Below are positions 1-11,214 of a stretch of 64,000 bases of DNA, one piece after another; position 1 is the stretch's first letter; every line of letters starts with the position of its first letter. The position numbers were made by a program, and so were the translations under genes. Where the stretch lies: assembly GCF_932526225.1 (NCBI RefSeq), contig NC_064041.1:2244699-2308698 (forward strand). Reading direction: 5' to 3'. The notes under the pieces are model-generated. The model saw only the letters and a list, made by a program, of their open reading frames with translations, did no database searches and was not told where the DNA came from. Origin of the DNA: Nematostella vectensis (taxonomy: Eukaryota > Cnidaria > Anthozoa > Actiniaria > Edwardsiidae).

Positions 1-1010
1 TTATATTTGTAACCCAAGTTTATTATAAAAAAAATCCTCAAAAATTGGGTTAGTGGCCAAACCTTTATACCGTCTTTGTAGTGCGTTAGATTGTCTACGA
101 GACCTGCAAACATGAGCCTCTTACGGTTAATATTTAGAAATTTATTGAAGGTCACAATATCGGAAAACAGTCAAATTACCAAAATTTAGACCCTCATATA
201 TTCCTTAAAATTCAATCGAACCGTTACTGCGCCTGCCTGTAGCCCGTCCGCAGCTCTATACAATAGTGCTTTTGTCTCTTAACATTTTTATCGAAGTAAA
301 AAAATCTGAACTGAAAATTATGATCTAAAAAATATGTACTTTAGATTATAGGGAAGACTATGAAACTATAAAATCAAGTCAACTTTCTTATAGTGGATTA
401 CAAGCATATATATCATGTCTGCCGGGCCTTTAATATTGCTGCAATAAAGCTGTAACTCAGTCAGTCTGTAGGGCTTCATCTATGCAAGGCACACTGAATA
501 TGGTTGACATACATAAGGGATAACTTATAGAAATTTACTATAATTTGTGACCCACTTTCACTCCAAAAAATTCCCCCAAAAATGGGTCGGTGGCCAAACC
601 TTTATACTAGCCTTGTAGCGCATTGGATTGTCTACAACACCTGCAAGAATAAGCCTCACAACCAATATTAACAAGATAACAAGACTTCAAACTTTCATAA
701 GAATGTCAAATTTTCAATATTTGAACCTTTCTATCTTCGTAAATATTAAAGATATGGAAACGGTACTCTGCCTGCCAATAGCCCGTCCGCAGGTCTATAC
801 AACGCCATAGTGCTTTTGTCTCCAAACATTTTTGTCGAAGAAATAAAAAAATCTAAACTTTGAAAAATATGATCTAAAAAATATGTACTTTAGATTATGG
901 GAAAGACTATGAAACTTTTTGTGCATGCTTTCCACCACCATGGCTCTACAACAGCTTGCTCATTTACCAAAGAAAAAATCAAGTCAACTTTCTTATAGTG
1001 GATTACAGGC
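1..1010. repeat. Diverged tandem direct duplication (about 0.5 kb unit)
   Basis: Bases 1-411 and 537-1010 align throughout. Both carry the phrase gtggccaaacctttatac, the phrase tgatctaaaaaatatgtact and the ending tcaagtcaactttcttatag. The second copy holds about 54 extra bases near 917-975, so one copy gained or lost a segment. No convincing coding content is seen. It is probably a non-coding repeat family or an old tandem duplication. Confidence 0.8.
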
Positions 1011-1130
1011 AGCCTAGTCCCAGGCGTTCTTATCGGGTTTCCTGTGGTTGGGTTTCCTGTGGATGATAAGAGTTGTGACGTCACAGAAAACCATCTCCCC
1101 GAACGCCTAGCGAAATTCGCCAAATCCAAA

Positions 1131-1695
1131 ATGGCGACCAGCGATATCAGTTCTATACATTTTCGACTATTACGAATATCTCAGAATTCAGATTGGAATG
1201 TGTTCAGGCAAAATTGTTTAACTTTGACAGAGCAGATCGGTTCTCTGGAATACGGCGAAGTAAAATTTGAGCACTTTGAGATAGATTTCCAGGCTCAACA
1301 GTTGATTTCTGCGCAAGATTAACACGAGTTCTTACCAATTAAATCTGTTGGAGATGGCTCCTGTCTTTACCGGTCGTTCTCGAAATTGATAAGTGGCTTC
1401 CAAGAAATGCACCTAGAGCTTCGCCTGAGATGTGCTATAGAGCTGGCGATAAACGAGGACTACTATCCTGCGGACGATGACTTGGTGGAGCGTCTAAAGG
1501 CACAGGAGACTCTAATTCGCGGTTGCCGATCAGACCAGCATGGAAATATCGATACTCAAGCCATCAGAGGCGCATTTAGAGAGGACGTCAGAAGCAACTT
1601 AGATACATCAGCACACTAGAGTTTTTGGCAGTTCTCAAGAGAAAGATCAGATCTGTTTACCCAGACACAAATCCAGAGGTCAGTTTACCGTCTGA
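1131..1695 (+). pseudogene. OTU-like domain protein remnant, broken by a stop and a frameshift
   Basis: Starting at ATG 1131 (MATSDIS), the frame runs to a TAA at 1320-1322. It then continues in the same frame with SVGDGSCLYRSFSKLISG. The pattern GDGxCLYRS is what is seen around the catalytic cysteine of OTU-type cysteine proteases. The frame stops again at 1617-1619. A +1 frame then reads a basic segment (VLKRKIRSVYPDTNP) up to about 1695, which indicates a frameshift near 1600. OTU-like modules are common in cnidarian mobile elements, so I read this as a dead element gene. Only the short motif supports the OTU assignment. Confidence 0.5.
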
Positions 1696-2019
1696 AAAGT
1701 TCTCTTTTTCGCCCAAACTTCCTTTTATATTCTGCCCTATCCACTAATATGTGCAGTTCTCGAGATTTGATAAAATGGTATTTGTTTTATGTGTAGTCCT
1801 TCAAGAAGTACTGTATATAAACTTAGCTTAGGCCTGTTTTTCGCACATTGCAACTCCCCCCCACAAGTTGCCACAGAACCCACAAGTGATTACACTTGCT
1901 AGTGTAAACTGGCCTTTTTGTAAGGTTTCTTAGCCTTGTAACTAGTGCTCTGTCATAATATAAAATATTTTGTTGGTCTTGATACTGTACATAGTTTTGA
2001 TTATTCTTATTTATTTTCA

Positions 2020-2640
2020 GGTACGCAACAAGTTCCATGTAACCATATGTCCTAGAACGTTTGGCAGAAATGATGCCCCTTTTGCAGTTTTGTGGTGTAG
2101 GGCTGGCCCTGTTGCAGACATACCCCGAACCACTTTGTCCCCTTGGTGTCGAGAAACTGTCTGATGCTTTCAGAAAGATCAGGTAAGATTCAAGATTCAA
2201 GAACGTGTGCCCATTGTGTTGTTATCAATTACAAAAAAGAATATATACACTATTGCCAGATTTTACCATAGATTGGCATAAAGAAATATTTTCTGGTCAG
2301 GTACTAATAAGAAATGTGCATATTAATCTTACTTACTTGGTCAGTTACTAAAAACAATGATTTCAGCAATTGAGCTATCACAATATAATATGGCTTTGTG
2401 ACAACATTTATTGTACTTTCATGATAATTTTCAGATGAAGAAATGGTTAGCCTAGACCCATGCCCTCATATGGACTGCATCCATGGTGATGAGTAGTTTC
2501 GGGATCTAAACGGCCACTACAAAGCCATGCATGGGGGTACTGCTAACCAATCAGATGTGGAAAAGGAGAGATTAAGGAAGGCGAAAAAGCACTGTAATTG
2601 GCCGGGTTATGCTTCTCTCTGGAAAAATAGTAAGTATAGT
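2020..2640 (+). pseudogene. Fragments of a mobile-element protein with one C2H2-like finger
   Basis: A possible exon follows the acceptor-like ttttcag at about 2015-2021 and reads VTICPRTFGRNDAPFAVLWC until a stop at 2162. A second segment from about 2455 reads CPHMDCIHGDE, a TAG stop, then FRDLNGHYKAMHG. This is a C-x4-C, H-x4-H finger interrupted by the stop. Lysine-rich sequence follows to about 2635. These may be downstream exons of the OTU-like remnant at 1131. Function is not assignable. Confidence 0.35.
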
Positions 2641-3013
2641 ATTTTTGCACCTAGTTACATGGCTCTGAACTGTAGCAATTACAGTGTAATAAATGTTCCT
2701 TAATACTAAACAGCATGACCTGTGTGTGAGCGTCTTATTAACTTTATTACAATTATGGACATATAATTGCATCTAAACAATTTCAAAACCAAGAGGTACA
2801 AGAGACTTTTTTACCAGGTTATTTTCAATATGATTCATTTTCTTGGGGGCATTACATCTGATAACATTTTCCCCTAGCCTGCTAGCCGGCTCTCTAATTA
2901 CTGCTTACAGAGTTTCAGCATTCCTGTGGTATGCAAAACAGCAAGGGAAACAATTTGGCCGGCCAGCAGGCTAATTTGGCCCTGTTGCCACTGCATCAAG
3001 TACTTCAATAGAA

Positions 3014-4676
3014 TTGAGGGACATCTCCCATTTCCAGGCAGCTTCAAAGATGGCATTTGTGCTCCTTGCTGGGGGTGAGCTCCATCCCTACTCAGCAGCA
3101 GACAAGGTGGAAATCCCTGTGTTGGGCAGCAAAGAGACCATATGGAAGGCATGGAAGGTAAAGGACCAAAGAACTGACCTTTGGGTACCCGAGATTGAGT
3201 GCCAAAGGACACATTTTCCAGAGTCACTTGCAGGTCCTACACCAACCCAAACCTGTAATCTATCTAATGCTGGAGTCCTCAACGTGAGTACTACACCAGA
3301 ACCTGTTTCCAAAGAGACAAGGCAGAAACACTTAAACCACGAAAGTCTTCACAAGACCCTGAGGAAAAAGTGGAGTTATGATGAGCTGAAGCCTTTCCGG
3401 GGGCTGCAATAAATGCTGTTGCTTCTGGAAATAACTGTTTCGTGTCAGTGGCTACTGGCAAGTCTCTGGTGTACCAACTACCAGCTTGCCTCTCTATCGG
3501 ATTAACTGTGGTCGTGGTGCCCCTGAAGTCCTTAATCCAGGACCAAATCTGTAACTGCCTCCAGTATGATATTCAAGCCGCCTCTCTTCATGGTGATATG
3601 AGTCACACACAGAAGCAAGGTGTTTACACAGCCATCCGTGATCCTTCATGCCCATTTAAGATCCTATATGTTACTCCAGAGATTTTAGTTAATGATCACA
3701 CTCTCCAAATGATCCTGGTGGAGCTGACATCTAGAGGCCAGCTAGAACTTTTGGTCATTGACGAGGCATATTGTGTAAGTCAATGGGGCCATGACTTCCG
3801 AGAAAGCTACCTGGGCCTTGGTGCTGTCACAGCCAAGTTCCCCAATGTGCCAATGTTAATGTTGACAGCCACAGCAACAAAGACAACTCAGGAAGATTTT
3901 ACAATAATTCTGAAAGCTAAAGGTGTGGTATATGTGACAGAGGCTGTTAACCGACATAATATCCACTATGATGTGTATGGAAAATCCAACAAGACTGTTG
4001 ATGAAATTGCTAATATTGTGAGCCCACTAGATTGCTTCTTAGTATTTTGCACAACAAGAAAAGCATGTGAGGAACTGTCTCCCCTCCTTGAAGCAAGGGG
4101 GTGAAGACGAAATTTTACCATGGTGGTCTCTCAAGTTCTCAGAGACGAGCGCCGAGAGCAGTGGCTTGATGGAACTCTCCAGTGCCTGATCTCCACGAAT
4201 GCCTTTGGAATGGGCATAAACAAGCCCAATATACGGGTAGTCATCCACTATTCGCTGCCTGCAAGTATAGAGGATTTTGTCCACGAGAGTTGACGGGCCG
4301 GAAGAGATGGTTTACCAGCAAGATCTGTCTTGTATTTTACACCACAGGACAAAGTGTTTCACTTAAAGAATATATCAACACTTATGAAAGTCAATAGGGA
4401 CTATGCTAATCATAGATTAGCAAGTTTTAACACTATGGTGTACTATGCATTCCAGAATGCAACATGCAGGCGCCAGATTATATGCAATCATTTTGGAGAA
4501 ACTGTGGACTGCCAGAATATGTGTGACATTTGCCTTGCATCGAGGGAGACCATAGAAGTGGATGTAACTATCACAGCAAAAGCAGCTGTCAACATTGTCC
4601 AGCGTTCATCCAACACAGTGGGGAGGTCAAGGTTTACACTCAATCACTTTGCCAAAGTACTGACAGGAAAAAAATA
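3014..4676 (+). pseudogene. RecQ-like DNA helicase, decayed copy
   Basis: The middle segment (3442-4104) is plainly RecQ-like. It has a motif I region (VATGKSLVYQLPA), a motif Ia-like VVVVPLKSLIQDQ, motif II as VIDEAYCVSQWGHDFR, motif III as MLTATATKT, and a CFLVFCTTRKA segment. The reading is shifted near 4100 and again near 4140. It then resumes with STNAFGMGINKPNIRVVIHY and a motif VI in which a stop replaces glycine before RAGRDG (about 4291). The C-terminal cysteine cluster (CRRQIIC...CQNMCDIC, about 4466-4537) matches the RecQ zinc-binding domain, and the frame ends at 4674-4676. The upstream frame 3014-3412 is probably its N-terminal part, with a frameshift near 3405. The Walker A motif lacks two residues of TGxGKS and DEAH is DEAY, so no active helicase is expected. 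Confidence 0.8.
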
Positions 4677-4899
4677 ATCTAGTTTGACCATGACAAATTT
4701 CCAGAGTATGGCACCTTGAAGGCAACTACTGAACAAGGTGAATATATTCTTATGCTTCTTTCCTGCAAAGACATTCTCTGTGAAATGCTTCCAGAAGAGA
4801 GCTCTAGGAATCAGAATGTGGTGTACCTTACTCTAGGCAGCAGAGTGAGTGATGGATTTGCAGAAGGTGATTTGGAGTGATTTGAAGAGAGTAGTGTGA

Positions 4900-5640
4900 C
4901 CCTTTTTCAATTTTATTTACTCAAACAATTGAAACACAGCTGTATGAGTGCTGTCAAAGTGTATTGGTCTGCTTTTGTTAATAGTTACATCCCACTATGG
5001 GCATACAGTACCCCCAATTACTATCAGGGGAGTGGCTGAAATAAACATAGAAATAATGTCAAAATATTTTTATTGATTATGCTGTCGTTCATATGTAGTT
5101 ACAGTGGCGGATCTAGGATTTAAAAAGAGGGGGGGTGATCTTTTTGACATAATTCATTCCCTGTTTCACCTAGTGCAGAGGCCTGGCTTTCTGTCGGGAA
5201 CATTGTCTGGTTCTCGTCCAGTGAATAGCATCGCGTTTCATCGAATTCGGCTGTAACGATTTACAACCACTTATGTTTTTTTCCAAAAATCCTTTTTTCT
5301 ACGCCCAACAAGGCGGTGTGACATATCACCCCCGTCACCACCCCTGGAACCGCCACTGAATTGTTTTTTTCATTATATAGTAATTTTTTCATTATAGTAT
5401 TATCAAAGTTCCCCAATTTTATTTACCCAAACAGTTGAAACACAGCTGTATGAGAAGTGCTGTCGAGGTGTATTGGTCTGCTTTTGTTAATAATTACATC
5501 CCACTATGGTCATACAGTACCCCCAATTACTATCAGGAAAAAATAAATAAAAAATACACATAAATGGCTAAAATACACATAAAAATAATGTCAAAATATT
5601 TTTATTGATTATACTATCGTTCATAGTAAATGTTTGTTTT
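4900..5640. repeat. Duplicated RecQ 3' flank split by a MITE
   Basis: About 180 bases at 4918-5100 recur at 5410-5640. Shared phrases include gtgtattggtctgcttttgt, acagtacccccaattactat and tgtcaaaatatttttattga. The MITE at 5102-5358 lies between the two copies. The repeated stretch follows the helicase stop codon and may be its old 3' untranslated region. No ORF of note is present. Confidence 0.75.
5102..5358. mobile_element. Short non-autonomous DNA transposon (MITE) with imperfect TIRs
   Basis: The 257-bp segment begins CAGTGGCGGATCTAGG. The reverse complement of its other end begins CAGTGGCGGTTCCAGG, giving imperfect inverted termini of about 16 bp. The interior has no coding capacity. 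A clean target-site duplication is not visible, so the superfamily stays open. Confidence 0.65.
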
Positions 5641-5872
5641 CATTATATAGTAATTTTTCATTATAGCATAATCAAAGCAAACTATATAATGTGAACCTAT
5701 ATTAGATATATTTGCCTCATTGTACTATATATAATAAGTAATTTTCTTACATTTTAAAACCCGAACTATGTACATTGCTTGGGTGCTGTCCTATGATTAA
5801 AATTGTACATGGTAGCGTATGTGCACTAAATGCTAACTAAGCATGACATAAGGATATATGTAGTTATTCATT
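5641..5872. other. AT-rich spacer without visible genes
   Basis: The stretch is AT-rich. I see no ORF, RNA gene or repeat in it beyond scattered homopolymer runs. Confidence 0.5.
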
Positions 5873-6859
5873 TCAGAGGCCATGCAACATACGTGCCACC
5901 TGTGACTCCATTGTCTCTGCTATATGATGTGACTTAATTGTTAAGCTTTTAGGTGTGAACTGAAAATTTGAAAAAAAGGCTGAACAGCATCTCTGTAAAG
6001 TGTTCCTCCAAATATTTTCTACCCTTCTCATCAACACAAAGAAAGCGCTGTGGCACGTGTGGTCATTGAGGAGGCAGTTCTTTCTTGTTCTGATCATAAG
6101 TCAGTACGTGGTTTCTTTGCCTATCCTGGAACCAACCCTCCTTAAGGGCAAACCAAGCGACCTCAATTCTGTCGGGGAAGGGGTCTTGCTTTGTGTGCTT
6201 GCTGGTAGTATGCAGTCCCAAACCTTTTTTGTAGATCCGCTTAACATGTTCCAGAAGCTCAAGATTCATATTCACTTTTTGGAGCATCTCTATGGTTGTG
6301 TCGTATGCTTCTTTGCATAAATCTTGAGCGGTCTCACCATCACAGTCTCGGCAAATTCGTCAAGAGCTACATTATGTCCCGGTTTGCCTTTTAGCGATAT
6401 TGTGCAGTTCTTTCTATACATTTCTCGCAGCGCCTGAGGCCACTGAACGCTGAAGTTCAGAATATGTACTAGTGCCTCGTTTCGATAATTCTTGTTCTTC
6501 AGAGCTGTGAAGATGGGGAGTAACTGCATCCAGCACGCCTCCCTTACGATACTTTGACCATTTCTGACTGCAGTCTGATAAACCTGTAACAGTGCACCGT
6601 AATGGCATAGAAAATCGACAAAGTATTCCACTATCTTGTCGTCACTCTTTATGGATGCTAACCACCCGACCAAGTGTCCAAAAAGTAGCGTTTCTAGATT
6701 GAGATGCCTCTTCTGCCAGTCCTCTATTTCTTGACATGATGGAAAAAATCTGGAAGCTTGGAATTCAAGTATTGCTGCAATCGCAACGCCCCAGTAAAAG
6801 TCAGTCACTGCTTCAAAGCAACGTTCGTAATTCTGTTCTTGAAAGACATTTCAGACTGC
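5873..6859 (-). pseudogene. DUF6589-like protein, frameshifted
   Basis: Read on the minus strand, the frame is open from about 6859, with the first ATG at 6808. It reads through YWGVAIAAILEFQ and ends its intact part with GHNVALDEFAETVMVRPLK then KHTT. That phrase is typical of the DUF6589 family, which is multicopy in cnidarian genomes and of unknown biochemical function. A one-base shift near 6290 moves the reading into a second frame (EMLQKVNMNLELLEHVKRIY, to about 6063). A further shift leads to the segment ending at 5873. The multiple shifts argue for a dead copy. Its neighbours are also mobile-element remnants. Confidence 0.65.
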
Positions 6860-7223
6860 CATCATCATCAGATTCATCTGAGAGCGGTGCAGAGGAGTCC
6901 TGTCAGGAGAGTATAGCGAGATATATAGAGGTCAGACAGGAACTTCGCCATCTCCGACAGGTTTCAAGGCCAGCATAACACTCTGGTGGCCTACCTGAGA
7001 GGGTATGAGGGTTGGTTGTGTACCCCAGACGGGAAGTCTTAGACTGAAAAAGAGGCCGGACACTGCGTCCAAAGGGTAAGTTACTTTTAATTTTATCTAT
7101 CGATCTATTCATTTACCAACCAACCCTCCTACTCATCTTTCCATCCTTCCATCTATTGAAAGTGAGATGCGAGCAATGCACGACATTTATTTTTGTTGCC
7201 TTTTTTCTTTGTCTTTGTTTCTA

Positions 7224-7420
7224 TCAGATGGCGAAGATGAGGATGAAGACGAAGACGAAGATAATGTAGGTTGTGGTAATGATGATGAGGATAATGATGA
7301 AGAAGATGAATTGATGATGAAGGCAGAAACGATGACACAGATAATGTAGGTTGTGGTAATGATGATGAGGATAATGATGAAGAAGATGAATTGATGATGA
7401 AGGCAGAAACGATGACACAG
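7224..7420 (+). repeat. Acidic-coding tract with an exact 80-bp tandem duplication
   Basis: The sequence starting ataatgtaggttgtggtaat occurs at 7261 and again at 7341, and the 80-bp units appear identical. The first copy encodes an Asp/Glu-rich tract. Because 80 is not a multiple of 3, the second copy shifts the frame, and the upstream ORF ends at 7349. The ORF used downstream begins inside the second copy (7391). The minus-strand Ser/His-rich ORFs here are shadows. Confidence 0.85.
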
Positions 7421-7960
7421 ATAGGATATTGGACGCATTTTTACAATGGCTTCAAGGTATCAATTGCTAAGCAATATGTTGTTCAGGTTTACGCAATCAT
7501 CAAGGATGTAGATCCAGATGAGCTGCGCATCGACAGCATCCTGAATAAGAAGCATCTTCTAGACAAACGGTTACAGAAATTGGAACGTAACAGGAAGCCA
7601 GGGACCTGCAAGGCATATTTAGGTTCATTATCAAGATTTCTCCGTTTCCTTGTTGTGGAAAAGTTAGAAGACCTAAAGCTAACAGAAGAGCATGTGGCGA
7701 AGGTCAGAGTGCAAGTCCAAGAGTGGTCGGCTTCCTTTAAGAAGCCGTTCAAACAAAGAAGATGGGAGAAGCATCAAGAAGACCTAGAGAAACTCATAAC
7801 CCCGGAGGACGTCCAGAAGTTTTCTAAGTCGGCTCTAGTAATCCACTGGACAGAGAAAGAAGAGGAGGCTATCCAAATGGCATTTAAGGTATTTAACCAG
7901 GTGCAGAACCGCCTTGATGATAAACGGTTGTTAAGGTCAACGAGGACAGCCAAACCATAA
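7391..7960 (+). CDS. Protein with a possible tyrosine-recombinase N-terminal (core-binding-like) region
   Basis: The ORF gives 189 residues. Residues about 30-100 hold a helical, basic block (CKAYLGSLSRFLRFLVVEKL, then KQRRWEKHQEDLEKL). This resembles the N-terminal DNA-binding regions before the catalytic domain in tyrosine recombinases and related cnidarian element proteins. No catalytic R-H-R-Y set is visible downstream. The real start is uncertain because the 80-bp duplication upstream breaks an acidic leader; ATG 7391 is only the first available. A protein with the same layout (YCDALQQFLGYI, then IKKWERGVHHLED) lies at 20866-21285. The functional assignment is inference. Confidence 0.45.
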   Translation: MMMKAETMTQIGYWTHFYNGFKVSIAKQYVVQVYAIIKDVDPDELRIDSILNKKHLLDKRLQKLERNRKPGTCKAYLGSLSRFLRFLVVEKLEDLKLTEEHVAKVRVQVQEWSASFKKPFKQRRWEKHQEDLEKLITPEDVQKFSKSALVIHWTEKEEEAIQMAFKVFNQVQNRLDDKRLLRSTRTAKP

Positions 7961-8177
7961 AAGCCCATAAAATATCCAGGCTCTTAACAACTTCTGCTTT
8001 GAGTCTAGAGATCTCTGAGCTTGGAAAGCCTACAATGAAGGGCCTGGTAAACCTTTTACGCCAGAGCAGCTAAGACGGTACGGGCCAGCCCAGGGTGCAA
8101 CACGTCTAATTGTCTGTCTGCCATTTGGTAGACTGTAACAAACTGATCAACGGTCCACAGGCAACCTCGTCAAGACC

Positions 8178-8728
8178 AACCACTGTCTACTCTCCTGTCC
8201 AGAAGATGGATGTTTAAAGACATACAAGTCTTTTAAGAGTCTTCAAAACCACCTGGACACAGGAAAGCATCTGATACGACAAGAAAGAGAGTCTACTTAC
8301 GACACACTATAAAGAAGAAGTGGGCCAAAACGACAAGGGAGATGACTGGTACCTACTTGCATAGGGTAGTGCCAAGTGGAAACGTCGCCGAGATGCACCA
8401 TCTACGTCTAGCAGCCCTGTATGTCAAGCTGTACATGGTTGGGCGCTCAAGACAAACCCATAAGGCAACAAGATTCTATAGCGACTGCTATAGATGTCTG
8501 TGCAATCAGCTCGTGATGCAAGCAGCAAGAAACTGTTCAAAAAGGAAGGGAGCTTTCCGCAGATCAGATTGCTCGATATTTCAGCAGATTGTCCGTTCTT
8601 TATAGGAGTGGGCGACTGGCCATTGATCAGGCAAATCTGAGTCCCGGCCAGGACAAAGAGGACTTTTTTCAAGAAGCTGAACAAATGCAGACAAGACTCG
8701 AGATCCAGAGAGAGCTAGAGCTTTAAAG
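8178..8728 (+). pseudogene. C2H2 zinc-finger segment and tail of an element protein
   Basis: From about 8178 a frame reads CPEDGCLKTYKSFKSLQNHL followed by DTGKH. This is a C-x4-C-x12-H-x5-H finger. It stops at about 8310. Further pieces lie in other frames: a segment from 8342 (LHRVVPSGNVAEMHHLRLAA), and a frame reading ELSADQIARYFSRLSVLYRS that ends at about 8724. Together with the ORF at 7391 this looks like one decayed gene whose pieces now sit in different frames. Function is unknown. Confidence 0.5.
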
Positions 8729-9803
8729 ATACACAGCTATGTACTGTCTCAAACACTTGCTGTTTTAGTATTTTATTTACTTTGTGTAGTGTCAGGCTGC
8801 TATTGAAATGAGTTATGACGTCATGAGTTACATGGCGCAGCTAAATTACTGATTTTTGTCTAAAATTCCCAACTGGAATGGCATTGTTAGCATACCTTGT
8901 CCCTTTTTCTAGCTTTTTTTAGGAAATTCAGATTACTGACAAATCAAAGATGGCGCCCGCCTTTTTCTTGTCACGACCCCCTGCAGCGCCCTATTATATT
9001 TAGATATGCGTTGGCGTGTACGTCCGAACCGAGGGTTAAGGTAGTTATTGCCGTTATTATATAAATAGAAGAATAAGGTCGTGAACAACTTTAAAGTAAA
9101 CAATTTGATCCCTGGTAACTGATATATCAGATGTTTTGCTTATATAGAACAAAATGGGATTTGACATTCCCGCATTATTGTTGTAACCATGGCAACCCAG
9201 TTCTTAACTTATTCTTAACGTATAATTGTCAAACATATAAGCAGCGAATTGTTGCCAAAGAATGACAACTGCGTTTTTTTATACGAAATTCGAAATTTTC
9301 TATATACTATCATCAGTGAGTAGTAGGATGATTAAAATAATTACTGTTGGAAAAAATATCAAGTCCCGAGAATTTTATTAAGGATTTGTTAAGTTTAAAG
9401 ATAACTTTGAGTGATGGTAAAAACAGTTTGTGAAAAGAAAGTTGCGCATATGTGACACTGAAATGGAGCTATTTTGCCCGACCAGCGAAAGGATGGATCT
9501 TTACTCACATAAAATATTATGGAATTCCCTTGTAATCCGTGACCAGGAGTGGGGTCAACATTTCATGCTTATTTCAGGCGATTTTCCCGAATTTATGACC
9601 AAAAACCAGGGGGGTGGTCATAACTCCGCCCAGAATATTCCAAAATCAGAACCACTTCCGCAGTTTGAGTTGTTGGGTGGATACTTCAATCTGACCAAGT
9701 TTCATTGAAATCGGTGAGATGGCATGTATCACCCCTGCCTGGTCCACTCCTGGATACACTTAAAAGCCCTCTCTTAATTGGCGGTTTTGTTATAGAGTGA
9801 GTT
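8729..9803. other. Intergenic stretch, no supported gene
   Basis: A 92-codon ORF at 9430-9708 has no recognisable motif and no splice context that I can defend. The rest is AT-rich. Nothing else is seen. Confidence 0.5.
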
Positions 9804-10416
9804 TCAAGCTATAAGATATTGGGTGTCTCCATCTCTGATGATCTGTCATGGAATTTACATTGCGAAACCATATTAAAGAAAGCAATGAAGCGTCTCTACG
9901 GCCTGCGGGTGCTGAAGAAGAGCGGTCTCGCCTCCGAAGACCTGGTCACAGTATACTGCTCCATTGTATGCTCAACCCTCTAGTACGCCTCTCCAGCATG
10001 GGCCGCGCTGCCGGGTTACCTCAGCGAGCTGCTGGAGTCAGTGCAGAGGAAGGCCCTGTGCACCATCTTTCCTGGGGTGACTTTTGAGGAAGCTCTACTC
10101 CGAGCGAGTCTAGAACCATTTTGTTTTAGAAGAGAGGTGGCCTGTAAGAGATTTGTAACCAGCTGTAAAGCCCACGGTCTCCTGTCCGGGATCCTTAAGG
10201 AGCCGGTGGTGACTGACCTAAAGTACAACCTCAGAGCTGGTTCACAGTCGCGCCACGCCTCCTCGGGCAGAACTAATAGGTTCAACAATTTTATCACTGT
10301 AAAGTACCAATGAATATTGTGTTGCTTGTATTAGTTGCTATTAGTTGATGTTGCTGACAAACCTGTAATTCAGTTACGACTGCAAGTGGTTTATTAAAAC
10401 GATTGATTGATTGATA
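9804..10416 (+). mobile_element. CR1/L2-like LINE, 3' end of reverse-transcriptase ORF and tail
   Basis: The reading frame from about 9804 gives YKILGVSISDDLSWNLHC, then LYGLRVLKKSGL, then YASPAWAALPGYLSELLESV and ends at about 10311. This is the C-terminal region typical of CR1/L2-type reverse transcriptases. One in-frame TAG (about 9981) precedes YASPAW. The element ends in a short ATTGATTGATTGA tail at about 10401-10416. It is 5'-truncated, as is usual for LINE copies. Confidence 0.8.
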
Positions 10417-10420
10417 TTGA

Positions 10421-11214
10421 ATGCGCCATGGTGGTATTCGAGTCCCTGCATTCCTTGCACATGACGAAGAGTTCGCGAAAGCATCCCGGCAGAAGCTATC
10501 CGATGCACTACTACACAATCCAGTTCAGCTAAGGGTTGAGTTTGCAGCCCTTATGGAGCTTGAGAAGTTTGTTAAAGCGACCTATACTTTAGAGGGAGAC
10601 GGCGCTTTGGTTTTCATTGCATTTGAGAAGTTAGAGAAGCTAGGTGCGTTTATCCACGTGCAGAACTTTCCTACAATTGCAAACACCCTTCAACAGATGT
10701 TTCCTATGAATGTCGCCGATTAACGCAGGTGGTACCAGTATGCCGTGAGAGAGTGCCTTGTGCCGGCATTTGATCACTACTCCCAGACGTTGGTTAATGA
10801 CGCAGTGGTGGCAAAATCCGTCCGGGTATTAAAGCAGCACGACTTTTCAACCCGAAGTATGTGAAAGTGTCTCGACCAAGCGCTGCAGACATCGACCAGC
10901 TGGATGAAGTACCATTCCTGAACAACAACGAGATCCAGTCGCTAAGGACGGAGCTGCCGATGTACCTCGTGAAAGCTGTGGAAATCCCCGATGACTTTGA
11001 CCCTCAGGCAGACATCTGGCCATGGTGGAAAGCAGTAAGTCAAGAACTCCTTGCATGGTCTGCTGCAGTCCAACGAATCGCGCTAGTACAGCCATCATCT
11101 GCAGCTGCTGAGAGAGTTTTTTCCCTGTTGGCCACGATGTTTGGGGATCAACAGCATGATGCGCTGGAAGACTATATCGAGGCGGCCTTGATGCTTAGGG
11201 TTAATACTCGTTAA
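10421..11214 (+). pseudogene. hAT-family transposase, C-terminal part, frameshifted
   Basis: The frame 10421-10723 and the frame 10861-11214 are two pieces of one protein, joined across a shift near 10720-10860. The second piece ends with VQPSSAAAERVFSLLATMFG then ALEDYIEAALMLRVN. This is the hAT C-terminal dimerisation motif (PSSAAAERVFS). The N-terminal BED finger and most of the catalytic domain are absent, so this copy is dead. It follows directly after the LINE tail. Confidence 0.8.

Noticed and set aside
7153-7438. Minus-strand Ser/His-rich ORFs
   Set aside because: Antisense shadows of the acidic repeat.
9430-9708. 92-codon ORF
   Set aside because: No recognisable domain and AT-rich flanks; length is within chance.
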